From contig JABABI010000037.1 in the NCBI GenBank assembly GCA_014238335.1, positions 1 to 64,000 of the forward strand: 64,000 nucleotides of DNA. Direction: 5' to 3'. The stretch comes from Fuerstiella sp. Its GTDB lineage: Bacteria > Planctomycetota > Planctomycetia > Planctomycetales > Planctomycetaceae. The notes under the pieces were generated by a model. The model had not been told where the DNA came from and did no database searches. It was given only the letters and a program-made list of their open reading frames with translations. A program made the translations under genes and the position numbers. The stretch's first letter is position 1; each line of letters begins with the position of its first letter. Shown piece by piece: positions 34,668 through 42,476 of this stretch.

Positions 34668-34685
34668 TCGAAGTAATCGAAGTAA
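34659..34685 (+). repeat. Three-copy 9-bp tandem repeat spanning a stop codon
   Basis: TCGAAGTAA repeated exactly three times. Each unit is in frame with the DUF58 gene and supplies a TAA, the first being the annotated stop. Confidence 0.8.
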
Positions 34686-34739
34686 TCGAACAAATCGGCT
34701 ATATTCCGTGTTGATTCAATTTTTTGGCTGAGTCCGGTC

Positions 34740-35264
34740 ATGTATTACTGGTTTGCTGCCACGATCCTGGTCACGGCCAACGCGGCCTGCGTCGGTGCAA
34801 ATATGCTGATGCTGCCCGGCAATTGGTTCATGGTTGGCACGCTGTGTCTGTTTCTGCTGACCGCCGGAACGACAACCGGCCCCGACTGGACGACACTGAT
34901 TGTTGTTGTGGTTTTGGCTGTTCTTGGTGAGATTCTTGAAATGTTCACCGGGTCTGCGACCGCGTCGAAAAAGGGAGCCAGCCGCCGCGCTGTCGTTCTG
35001 TCAATGGTGCTTTCCATGGCGGGAAGCATCGCAGGCGCGTTTGTGATTCCGATACCGGTCATCGGCACTGCGATCGGAGCCATCGCCGGGGCCGCTGTCG
35101 GCGCCTTCGCGGGGGCCTGGATGGGCGAGGCATGGAAGGGAACCGAGCCGATGCAGCGAACGGAAATTGGCACAGCGGCTATGAGTGGTCGAATGATTGG
35201 CATGCTGGCAAAGTTGTCCATTGGCGCCGCGATTTTCGTTTTCCAGGTCGTCAGCCTGTTTTGA
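34740..35264 (+). CDS. DUF456 family membrane protein
   Basis: 174 residues with hydrophobic segments near 3-22, 28-45, 50-68 and a Gly/Ala-rich pair at 88-130 (GSIAGAFVIPIPVIGTAIGA, AIAGAAVGAFAGAWMGE), the pattern of the DUF456 family. C-terminal segment AAIFVFQVVSLF. Function unknown. It follows the MoxR-DUF58 pair by 72 bases on the same strand and may be co-transcribed. Confidence 0.85.
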   Translation: MYYWFAATILVTANAACVGANMLMLPGNWFMVGTLCLFLLTAGTTTGPDWTTLIVVVVLAVLGEILEMFTGSATASKKGASRRAVVLSMVLSMAGSIAGAFVIPIPVIGTAIGAIAGAAVGAFAGAWMGEAWKGTEPMQRTEIGTAAMSGRMIGMLAKLSIGAAIFVFQVVSLF

Positions 35265-35673
35265 AAGCTTTGCCAGCGAATGCATCTCTTCGTCGGCTGG
35301 CTCCGGCAACAAGAACAAAGTCTATCGACGAATGTGGTGTTTAGTTCTTGAGGGTTGCGGTTAGCTGCGAAGCAGAGGCAGCATCTGGTTGTGGGCGTCA
35401 GCCCACAGACGAGTAATGACAAACCCTCAGAACCGCGAAGCGGCGGCACTATGAACCCCTGTGAATTATGGTTTGCCTCGCTTTTTCGAGGCTTGTCTCT
35501 CATTTGACGTGAAGAGTTCCCCCAGTGACGCTGGGGGCTACTTGCTGACGCCGCTCCGCGGATAGTCACAGTCCATTCAACGGCTGTGCACGACATTTGT
35601 TGTTGAACCCCAACCACAACACTGACACGCCCGCAACGATCCTGCAGCATTCGGCTCCCGGCATTTCCACACA
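35265..35673. repeat. Cluster of four short palindromes, no gene
   Basis: Within 150 bases: TGTGGGC-gtca-GCCCACA (35390-35407), CCGC-gaa-GCGG (35433-35443), GCCTCG-cttttt-CGAGGC (35475-35492) and CCCCCAG-tgacg-CTGGGGG (35519-35537). Stem-loops of this kind are scattered through planctomycete genomes. The third could also terminate the DUF456 transcript. Confidence 0.6.
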
Positions 35674-36918
35674 ATGAACGGTTTTGTACCCAATCTGAAT
35701 TTTGAGGACGAGCTCGCAGGGCGAACCCGTCCGATGACCGGCCAGACGAACCGCGTGTGGAACGAACTTGCTCCGCTTATCGGTCTGCTTGCCGAAGATG
35801 GAGACCTGGTTCAGGTGAACGATGATGCCATGCCGGAGGATGTCCCGGAATGTCTCGCGCACGTCAGGTTCGTTCGTCGTTCCGAGGCTTCTGCCGACGG
35901 TGGTCAGCAGCGCATCATTCCGTGGGGATGGACTGAACAGACTCGGCGCGCAGCTCTGCACGCACAGATGTCGCCAACTGAGATTCCGACAGCCGACGCG
36001 GTCACCTACGTCAACTCACGTAATTTCAGTTCCATGTTCGATGTCGTGGCATGTGATCGTGAGGATCTGTTGCCCTTTGGCGACAGCAATTTTGGTGTGA
36101 TTTGTCGCGACATTGGTGACTGGGAATGCGCAGTGCGGCAGCTGGAGCGTTGTAGTTTTGATCGCTGGGTGGCAAAACCTCAGATCAGTCATGCTGGACG
36201 GAACCGATTGCTGGCCAGCGGAACTGATCTGAACCGTCAGCAGCGAGGCTGGCTGGAAAAACATCTGGTACAGCCCGGGGGTGTGTATCTGGAACCATGG
36301 GTTCGTCCCGACGAAGAGTGTGGTTTGCAGTTCGACATCATTCCTCCGGATTCGACACAAAAAAACACTGGGTGCAGAGTTCAGCTGGTCGGTGTCAGTG
36401 GATTACTGAATGATCACGTGGGTCGATATCAGGGCAGTCTGATTTGCCGGAATGATCTGTTGGCGAAGACCTGGCAGTCGGCCGTGCCACACGGCGAATC
36501 GGTGTGTGAAGCTGCCGCGGTCGCCGGATATTTCGGACCGATCGGGATCGACTGTTTCCGTTTTCGCCTGCCCGACGGCTCATTGGCACTGCGAATGTGC
36601 AACGATATCAATGCCCGCTTTACGATGGGGCGGCTTGCCCTACAATTGCGTTCGTCGCTGCAATCGTTGCAATATGGGGCATGGTGTCACTTTGCCGTGC
36701 CGGATTTTTCGCGGTTTTGCGACCGTGTTCGAAAAGGTCTGACGCAACCTGCCGAAGAAAACGTAAGTATGACTGTCACCAGTCCGATGTCGATTGGTGG
36801 GCAACCGATCCGCTCCGGAACCGTTCTGTTTGTCGGAGAATCTCAGGAGCGGCTTGCTCGAGAGGTTAGACATATTCGTGAACAGGCAGCAGGCAGACGG
36901 GCCGATTCTTTGCCGTAA
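35674..36918 (+). CDS. ATP-grasp-like protein, conserved hypothetical
   Basis: 414 residues, no signal peptide. The middle and C-terminal parts resemble ATP-grasp ligases: WVAKPQISHAGRNRLLASG (nucleotide-binding strand and loop), GVYLEPWVRPDEE, then AGYFGPIGIDCFRFRLPDGS and RMCNDINARFTMGRLALQL, where the Asn-Ala-Arg element fits the catalytic metal site. ATP-grasp enzymes join a carboxylate to an amine or thiol through an acylphosphate. The substrate is unknown. A GT2 glycosyltransferase gene follows 29 bases after its stop on the same strand, so the pair is likely functionally linked. Confidence 0.65.
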   Translation: MNGFVPNLNFEDELAGRTRPMTGQTNRVWNELAPLIGLLAEDGDLVQVNDDAMPEDVPECLAHVRFVRRSEASADGGQQRIIPWGWTEQTRRAALHAQMSPTEIPTADAVTYVNSRNFSSMFDVVACDREDLLPFGDSNFGVICRDIGDWECAVRQLERCSFDRWVAKPQISHAGRNRLLASGTDLNRQQRGWLEKHLVQPGGVYLEPWVRPDEECGLQFDIIPPDSTQKNTGCRVQLVGVSGLLNDHVGRYQGSLICRNDLLAKTWQSAVPHGESVCEAAAVAGYFGPIGIDCFRFRLPDGSLALRMCNDINARFTMGRLALQLRSSLQSLQYGAWCHFAVPDFSRFCDRVRKGLTQPAEENVSMTVTSPMSIGGQPIRSGTVLFVGESQERLAREVRHIREQAAGRRADSLP

Positions 36919-36947
36919 TCAACCGCTGTCCCATTTGACAACCTGGA

Positions 36948-37781
36948 ATGACGGAAGAAATGCAGAACAGCAGCCCACGTCCCTGGTCGCCTCTGTGGTA
37001 CGAGTCGCAGAAGGAAGCTCTTGGAGAATCTGCATGCCGCCAGCTGGGGCTGTATGCGATCCCTGAGGATCAGCGACTGTCCGTTGTTATTCCCGTGTAC
37101 AACGAAGAAAAGACTCTGCGCAATCTGGTGGACCGTGTGCGTGAAGTGCCGATTCGCAAAGAACTGATTCTGGTGGATGACTGCAGTCGTGATGGTTCAC
37201 GCGACATCATGAAACAGCTGGAAACAGAAGCGGAAGGTGATGACTTCAACCGAATTCGTACTTGCTTCCATGAAGTCAATCAGGGCAAGGGGGCCGCACT
37301 CAGGACCGGCTTCCAGAATGTTGATGGCGACATCGTCATCATTCAGGACGCAGATCTGGAATATGATCCCAGTGAATATCCTCGATTGCTGAAACCCATC
37401 ATCGAAGATCGAGCCGACGTTGTTTACGGAAGTCGTTTTCTGGGCGACCAGGCGCATCGAGTGCTGTATTACTGGCACTATCTGGGCAACAAGTTTCTGA
37501 CCGTCATGTCCAACTGTTTCACAAATCTAAATTTGACAGACATGGAGACCTGCTACAAGGTTTTCCGTCGCGGTGTCATTGATGAGCTGACGCCGAAGCT
37601 CGTACAGAATCGGTTCGGTTTCGAACCGGAAATCACGGCTCGTGTTGCGAGACGACAGTACCGCATATACGAAATGTCCGTCAGCTATTCCGGTCGCACG
37701 TATGCGGAAGGCAAACACATTGGCTGGAAGGATGGACTGCAGGCACTGTGGTGCATCGTGAGATTCGGAATTGCCGAATGA
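36948..37781 (+). CDS. Glycosyltransferase family 2 (dolichyl-phosphate mannose synthase-like)
   Basis: 277 residues. GT-A fold: LSVVIPVYNEEKTLRNLVDR, ELILVDDCSRDGSRDIM, NQGKGAALRTGF, DIVIIQDADLEYDP (DxD-like metal site) and VYGSRFLGDQ. GETCYK-type segment DMETCYKVFRRGVIDEL and RFGFEPEITARVARR match the polyprenyl-phosphate glycosyltransferases. No membrane domain is attached, so it works from the cytoplasmic face. It uses a nucleotide sugar to glycosylate a lipid phosphate. Coupled in position with the ATP-grasp-like gene upstream. Confidence 0.9.
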   Translation: MTEEMQNSSPRPWSPLWYESQKEALGESACRQLGLYAIPEDQRLSVVIPVYNEEKTLRNLVDRVREVPIRKELILVDDCSRDGSRDIMKQLETEAEGDDFNRIRTCFHEVNQGKGAALRTGFQNVDGDIVIIQDADLEYDPSEYPRLLKPIIEDRADVVYGSRFLGDQAHRVLYYWHYLGNKFLTVMSNCFTNLNLTDMETCYKVFRRGVIDELTPKLVQNRFGFEPEITARVARRQYRIYEMSVSYSGRTYAEGKHIGWKDGLQALWCIVRFGIAE

Positions 37782-38139
37782 CCATGCGGCCGTGCTGAAC
37801 GAAATTAGTATTGCACGACGGCGCAATTGCCTGATTTCCGCACACAACGCAGCCGTGATGCGGATGCTATAACGGTCCAGATTTTGGACCGATGCGTGGA
37901 CGGGGCTGGACTGAGTATGCGGAGGAAGCCCCCGAGTTTCACTCGTACCTCGCTCCTCCCTCAAAATTCACCGCGTTTCATCAGTGCTCTCGACGGTTTC
38001 CCGCGATCCTCAAGAATTGGGGGCACCATTTTCGTCGTTTTTAAACGGCCGATGGTCTGCGTTTGCGGCCATCTTTGTCTTCAAAAATACCGACCCAACG
38101 CCGAGGGCCATAAGAAACTATTCAATCTTCTGTAACAGA
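37782..38139. other. Intergenic, no gene seen
   Basis: 358 bases between the GT2 gene and the leader hairpin of the next gene. It presumably contains the promoter for 38245. No repeat or coding signal is recognised. Confidence 0.4.
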
Positions 38140-38237
38140 TCTCCAGAGTCTTCGCTGTGGTGAGTAACAACAAGCGGAAACAACAAACCACCGGCAAACT
38201 GTTGTTTCCATTCACTCACCATCGCCGGATCTGGAGA
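38140..38237 (+). promoter_or_regulatory. Long three-part leader hairpin that pairs the Shine-Dalgarno sequence
   Basis: Nested complementary arms lie directly upstream of the ATG at 38245. Outer stem TCTCCAGA (38140-38147) pairs with TCTGGAGA (38230-38237), middle stem GGTGAGT (38159-38165) with ACTCACC (38214-38220), and inner stem GGAAACAACA (38176-38185) with TGTTGTTTCC (38200-38209). In total 25 perfect pairs. The GGAG ribosome site (38233-38236, 8 bases before ATG) is buried in the outer stem. A translational switch is the obvious reading; it could instead be an mRNA stabiliser. Confidence 0.6.
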
Positions 38238-38244
38238 CTCGAAA

Positions 38245-38628
38245 ATGTTAAAGAACGTAATGTTGGCACTCGTGCCCCTGACCATGTTGGCTGCTTCTGT
38301 CAAAGCCGACGACGACCTGAGCATCGATGTGGCATCCATTGCCGACGCGGATGTTTCAATTGTAGAAGCCGGTCTGGATATTGATGTCGATCAGTTAACG
38401 GCTGAGGCCGGCACTGAAGACGGTGAAGATGCCATTGAGGCGTGCTTCCGTAGATTCGGATATGGTTACCGTGGTTACCGTGGATATCGCGGCTACTGCG
38501 GTTACCGCAGCTATCGCTGTCACAACTACTGCCGCCCATTGTACAGCTACCGAACCATCTGTTACGCACCACCGGTCTACCGCTGCGTCGTAGCCCCGAT
38601 CTACAGCTACTACTGGGGCTGTCACTAA
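38245..38628 (+). CDS. Small secreted Gly/Tyr/Arg/Cys-rich protein
   Basis: 127 residues with a signal peptide (MLKNVMLALVPLTMLAASVKA, cleavage before DDD). An acidic mature N-terminus (residues 22-65, DDDLSIDVASIADADVSIVE) is followed by a basic C-terminus of tandem GYRGYRGYRGY units and Cys/Tyr/His pairs (YRCHNYCRPLYSY, PVYRCVVAPIYSYYWGCH). Eight or so cysteines suggest disulfides outside the cytoplasm. The acid-then-base layout could let the halves pair. No family is recognised, although tyrosine/glycine-rich small exported proteins occur in planctomycetes. Translation start is embedded behind the leader hairpin at 38140-38237. Confidence 0.8.
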   Translation: MLKNVMLALVPLTMLAASVKADDDLSIDVASIADADVSIVEAGLDIDVDQLTAEAGTEDGEDAIEACFRRFGYGYRGYRGYRGYCGYRSYRCHNYCRPLYSYRTICYAPPVYRCVVAPIYSYYWGCH

Positions 38629-38750
38629 GAACAGTTGCCAATGAAAAGTGGTCGTGGGGCTCGTGACAATGCCACTCTCTTTGGCGGAAATACGTTCGCC
38701 GTGGCCACAAATCAGTGTGAAACGCTGTAACAACAGATTTCATAATACGG

Positions 38751-38777
38751 GGCACTGGCTGATCGTCGGCCAGTGCC
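38751..38777 (+). terminator. Hairpin downstream of the Gly/Tyr-rich gene
   Basis: GGCACTGGC pairs with GCCAGTGCC (9 bp, loop 9), followed by ggtttctt. It shares the CACTGGC core of the palindrome at 42415, so it may be a repeat co-opted as terminator. Confidence 0.45.
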
Positions 38778-38821
38778 GGTTTCTTGCAAAATGCAACGTC
38801 GAACAAGCTTCGAGTTACTGC

Positions 38822-38863
38822 AAAGCCCGGTGTGTCTGTTGATCGCAGTCGCCGGGCTTTTTT
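38822..38863 (+). terminator. Rho-independent terminator
   Basis: AAGCCCGG (38823-38830) pairs with CCGGGCTT (38852-38859), followed by a T6 run. It ends the transcript of the small secreted protein. Confidence 0.7.
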
Positions 38864-38936
38864 CCGATACGCGGAACGGCGGGGTCTGTCCCGAATTCAA
38901 CGTTTGCCAATACCTTAACCTATGGGAGAACTGAAG

Positions 38937-39788
38937 ATGAATATTCAAGGTCATGCCACCAAACTGTTTGCGCTGGGTGCACTGCTGGCGCTCAGTATGG
39001 GACATGCGAAGGCTCAACAGGCCAACGCCTTACCCGGGCTGAGTCCGACAGCACCGATCGGAACGGCACTGCAACCAGTCAATGCCGGTCATATCAGAGC
39101 CAGCCAGGTACTGGGGATTCCAACGTCTTATTGCGGGCACGTTATCAACCTGCTGATGACCAATCGCATGCGTCAGTCATTCGGGAACGCCGGAAATGTC
39201 GCTGCGCCGGCATATGCACCGTACCTTCGGGCCGGACAATCGCCTGGCGACCTGCAATTGCTCTGCGTGCATCTGGTCTGTGACGGCGACGCGGCCAAAG
39301 GTCCCGTCTTTCAGATCAGTCTGAAGAACAACAGCAATGTACCGATTGGAAATTTCAGGATTTCCGTCGTCGGAGTTCTCGGCAGAATTCACATGCATTC
39401 ACCGACAGCAACGATCACTGTGCCACGAATGGAGGCCGGCTGCGAAACGCAGATGCAGGTGCAGCTGCCGGTCACCTGCATGTCGCTGGGAATTTCAGGT
39501 CAGCTGGTACCGTTCGACACGTTAATCGTGGCAGTCGACAGTTTTGATGAATGGCTGGAATGCGACGAGCTGAATAACGTGCAGATTCTGAAGCGCGCCG
39601 AAATTCCTCTGCTGGTCGTGGCAACAGTCGCTCCTCCGGTGGCTGCCGAAACTGTGCCTGTGCAGCCTGCACCGGAAGCTGCTGTTCCGTCGACGCCACA
39701 GGAAAAGGCGCCTTCACCATTGGATAATATCGATCTGGACGATCTGGTTCCCGATGAAGCGGAGAAGGCGGGATTTCTTATCCGCTGA
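38937..39788 (+). CDS. Secreted protein with CARDB-like beta domain
   Basis: 283 residues from ATG 38937, preceded by GGGAG eleven bases upstream. Signal peptide (LFALGALLALSMGHAKA). The central part (residues 105-215) has VFQISLKNNSNVPIGNFRISVVG and IVAVDSFDEWLECDELNNVQI, the alternating-strand pattern and Asp/Asn-rich end of CARDB-type Ig-like domains. The C-terminus is Pro/Ala rich and ends in NIDLDDLVPDEAEKAG. Probably exported adhesion or scaffold protein; no enzymatic motif. A strong terminator follows. Confidence 0.7.
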   Translation: MNIQGHATKLFALGALLALSMGHAKAQQANALPGLSPTAPIGTALQPVNAGHIRASQVLGIPTSYCGHVINLLMTNRMRQSFGNAGNVAAPAYAPYLRAGQSPGDLQLLCVHLVCDGDAAKGPVFQISLKNNSNVPIGNFRISVVGVLGRIHMHSPTATITVPRMEAGCETQMQVQLPVTCMSLGISGQLVPFDTLIVAVDSFDEWLECDELNNVQILKRAEIPLLVVATVAPPVAAETVPVQPAPEAAVPSTPQEKAPSPLDNIDLDDLVPDEAEKAGFLIR

Positions 39789-39896
39789 GAACCAACAGGT
39801 TTGCAGACGCCACGACACAATCGCAGGTTTCATTGAAACGCACCGGATCTGTTCCGAATCCTCCAAAGGCGATGTGCACGGCGCTTCGATATGCAC

Positions 39897-39930
39897 GAGC
39901 TCCGGTCTGTCAAAAGACCGGAGCTCTTTT
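39897..39930 (+). terminator. Strong rho-independent terminator
   Basis: GAGCTCCGGTCT (39897-39908) pairs perfectly with AGACCGGAGCTC (39915-39926), followed by TTTT. Confidence 0.9.
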
Positions 39931-40190
39931 CTCACGCCTGCAGTGGTTGTCCCGCTGCCCGTTGTGAGAAACTGCAGACGCAGCTATAACTCCGCCTTTG
40001 GCTGTCGTTCGGGTTGCAACTTTTTCCTGCAAAAGGGGGCCATTCGTTGAGGTCGCCGTGCCCGCACGACAAATCTCTGCAGATACGGACAATGAGATTG
40101 ATCCCGGATACATATTGTGTGTTCCCGTGTCGTCCATGTTAACCGATTCCTGCAGAACGCCGACTGTTACAAAGAAACGTACGAAGTCCA
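39931..40190. other. Leader region of thrS
   Basis: 260 bases with no gene. It is long enough for a leader-type control (thrS is often autoregulated or T-box controlled elsewhere), but no T-box core or clear anti-terminator was recognised. Confidence 0.35.
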
Positions 40191-42389
40191 ATGATTGAGG
40201 TACAACTGCCTGACGGCGCCATTGTTGAAAAAGACGACAACGCAACCGCTTTGGATGTCGCATCCGGCATCAGCGAAGGCCTGGCCCGAGCCACAGCCGC
40301 GGCTGTCATTGACGGAGTCACTGTCGACGCCATGAGGCCCCTGGCTGAACTTACCGAAATACGGCCCGTACCGCTGCATCTGCTGACTACTCGCGACGCA
40401 GCTGCTGCTGCTGTCATGCGACACAGTTGCGCTCACGTCATGGCGCGAGCCATCATGCGACTATATGAAGGCGTTGGCCTGGCCTTCGGTCCGGTCAAAG
40501 GCAACACCTTCTACTACGACTTCGATCTGGCCACTCCCGTCAGTGAGGACGACTTTCCGAAGATCGAAGCGGAGATGAAGAAAATTGCGAAGGAAGCCGA
40601 GCCGTTTGAACGCTTCACAATGAATCGCGACGAGTCTATTCAGTTCTGCAAAGATCTGAATCAGGAGCTGAAGGTCGAACACATCGAAAGCGGTCTGGCG
40701 GATCATGAGTCTTTGAGCTTCTATCGTCAGGGCGAATTTGTCGACCTGTGCCGCGGCCCGCATATTCCTCATGCCGGTATGATCAAGGCCTTCAAGATTC
40801 TCAGCGTCGCTGGAGCGCATTGGAAGGGCAACGTTGCCAATCGGTCGCTGCAGCGAGTTTATGGCACGGCTTTCTTTGATAAGAAGGAACTGAAGGCATA
40901 CCTGGCACAGATTGAAGAAGCGAAGAAACGTGATCACCGCGTTCTCGGAAATCGACTGCAGTTGTTCACGATCAACCCGGACGTGGGGCAGGGATTGTGC
41001 CTGTGGCTACCGAAGGGTGCGACCATTCGAGCTACCCTCGAGGAATTCATCAAAGCTGAACTGACGCGACGTGGTTACGAACCGGTTTACTCGCCGCATA
41101 TTGGTCGAGTCGAAATGTACGAAACCAGCGGCCACTTTCCGTACTACCGCGATTCGCAGTTTGCTCCGCTGTTTGGACATTCGGCCGGTCAGCTCGTCGA
41201 TCACTGGATTCGGTGTCTTGATCCAAAGGACGAGGATTTGCAGCCGCCGACAGCCGATGAGGAAAAGACACTGCTCGACGCGGCCATGGTGCTGGGTTTT
41301 AGTGGTAAAGAATTTCCGATCAGCGGCACGAATGATGAAAAACGTGACGTCCTGCGAAAGTGGGAAAAGCAGCAGGAACGCTATCTGCTGAAACCGATGA
41401 ATTGCCCGCATCATGCTCAGGTGTACAAGGCGATTCCTCGCAGCTATCGGGATTTGCCCGTTCGACTGGCCGAATTCGGAACTGTGTACCGGCACGAGCA
41501 GTCAGGAGAACTGAATGGCCTGCTGCGCGTGCGAGGTCTGACTCAGGACGACGCCCATTTGTTCTGTACGCCGGAACAGGTGGAACAGGAATTCAAGGAT
41601 ACCCTGAACCTGGTGAAGTACGTCTTGAATGCTGTTGGTCTGGAAGACTACAGAGTACAGTTGTCCACCAAGGAACCTGGGTCTGACAAATACGTGGGCA
41701 GCGATGAGTTGTGGCAGCAGGCTCAGGACACTTTACGCAGGGTGTTGACGGAAGAAGGACAGGAGTTCATTGAAACACCCGGTGAAGCAGCGTTCTATGG
41801 ACCTAAAGCTGACTTCATGGTGAAGGACTGTCTGGGGCGTGAATGGCAGCTGGGCACCGTGCAGCTGGATTACAACCTGCCGGAACGATTTGAACTGGAA
41901 TACACGGGCAGTGACAACAAGGCTCATCGTCCGGTGATGATTCATCGGGCGCCATTCGGATCAATGGAACGTTTCGTCGGCGTGCTGATCGAACACTTCG
42001 CCGGGGCATTTCCGCTGTGGCTGGCTCCGGAGCAGATCCGGGTGTTGCCATTGAGCGAAAAGACGGACGACTACGCCAAGGAAGTTGCTGCCAAACTACG
42101 GCAAAATGGTTTCCGAGTTACCACCGATTTGCAGAGCGCCAAATTGCAGGCCAAGATTCGCGACGCTCAGGTCGACCTGATTCCATACATGCTGGTCGTC
42201 GGTCCGAAGGAAGCGGAGCAGAATGCGGTTGCCGTGCGCTGCCGTATCGACGGTGATCTGGGCGTGTTGTCCTTTGACGATGCTGTGTCCCAACTTGTTA
42301 ACGAACGCGACAAACAAACCATTCGCCAGGTTGTCAAATCCACGTTCACGGCAACTGCAGAAGGTGACGCGGAAGAAAACGAGTATTAA
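40191..42389 (+). CDS. thrS: Threonyl-tRNA synthetase
   Basis: 732 residues, about 90 longer than the usual ~640. N-terminal TGS domain (IEVQLPDGAIVEKDDNATAL), editing/SAD domain with HSCAHVMARAIMRLY and FVDLCRGPHIPHAG, class II catalytic core with MNCPHH (zinc Cys and His), FGTVYRHEQSGELNGLLRVR (motif 2) and MIHRAPFGSMERFVGVLIEH (motif 3), then an anticodon-binding domain (LLVVGPKEAE-like end). A ~65-residue insertion (FGHSAGQLVDHWIRCLDP to LRKWEKQQER, about residues 325-390) sits between the YYRDS motif and the MNCPHH motif. It charges tRNA-Thr. Confidence 0.96.
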   Translation: MIEVQLPDGAIVEKDDNATALDVASGISEGLARATAAAVIDGVTVDAMRPLAELTEIRPVPLHLLTTRDAAAAAVMRHSCAHVMARAIMRLYEGVGLAFGPVKGNTFYYDFDLATPVSEDDFPKIEAEMKKIAKEAEPFERFTMNRDESIQFCKDLNQELKVEHIESGLADHESLSFYRQGEFVDLCRGPHIPHAGMIKAFKILSVAGAHWKGNVANRSLQRVYGTAFFDKKELKAYLAQIEEAKKRDHRVLGNRLQLFTINPDVGQGLCLWLPKGATIRATLEEFIKAELTRRGYEPVYSPHIGRVEMYETSGHFPYYRDSQFAPLFGHSAGQLVDHWIRCLDPKDEDLQPPTADEEKTLLDAAMVLGFSGKEFPISGTNDEKRDVLRKWEKQQERYLLKPMNCPHHAQVYKAIPRSYRDLPVRLAEFGTVYRHEQSGELNGLLRVRGLTQDDAHLFCTPEQVEQEFKDTLNLVKYVLNAVGLEDYRVQLSTKEPGSDKYVGSDELWQQAQDTLRRVLTEEGQEFIETPGEAAFYGPKADFMVKDCLGREWQLGTVQLDYNLPERFELEYTGSDNKAHRPVMIHRAPFGSMERFVGVLIEHFAGAFPLWLAPEQIRVLPLSEKTDDYAKEVAAKLRQNGFRVTTDLQSAKLQAKIRDAQVDLIPYMLVVGPKEAEQNAVAVRCRIDGDLGVLSFDDAVSQLVNERDKQTIRQVVKSTFTATAEGDAEENEY

Positions 42390-42414
42390 CCGGACAAGGC
42401 ATGGCTGACGAACA

Positions 42415-42438
42415 GGCACTGGCGAAGCCAGTGGCACC
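42415..42438. repeat. Palindrome, CACTGGC family
   Basis: GGCACTGGC-gaa-GCCAGTGGCACC between thrS and the ADP-ribosylglycohydrolase gene. Related sequences are at 27205-27229 and, in the stem, 38751-38777. Confidence 0.6.
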
Positions 42439-42476
42439 CTTTGTTTCACCGTTTCATATGTTGGGCGGTTACACCC

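Noticed and set aside
39931..40190. T-box leader for thrS
   Set aside because: No T-box core sequence and no terminator/antiterminator pair were recognised.
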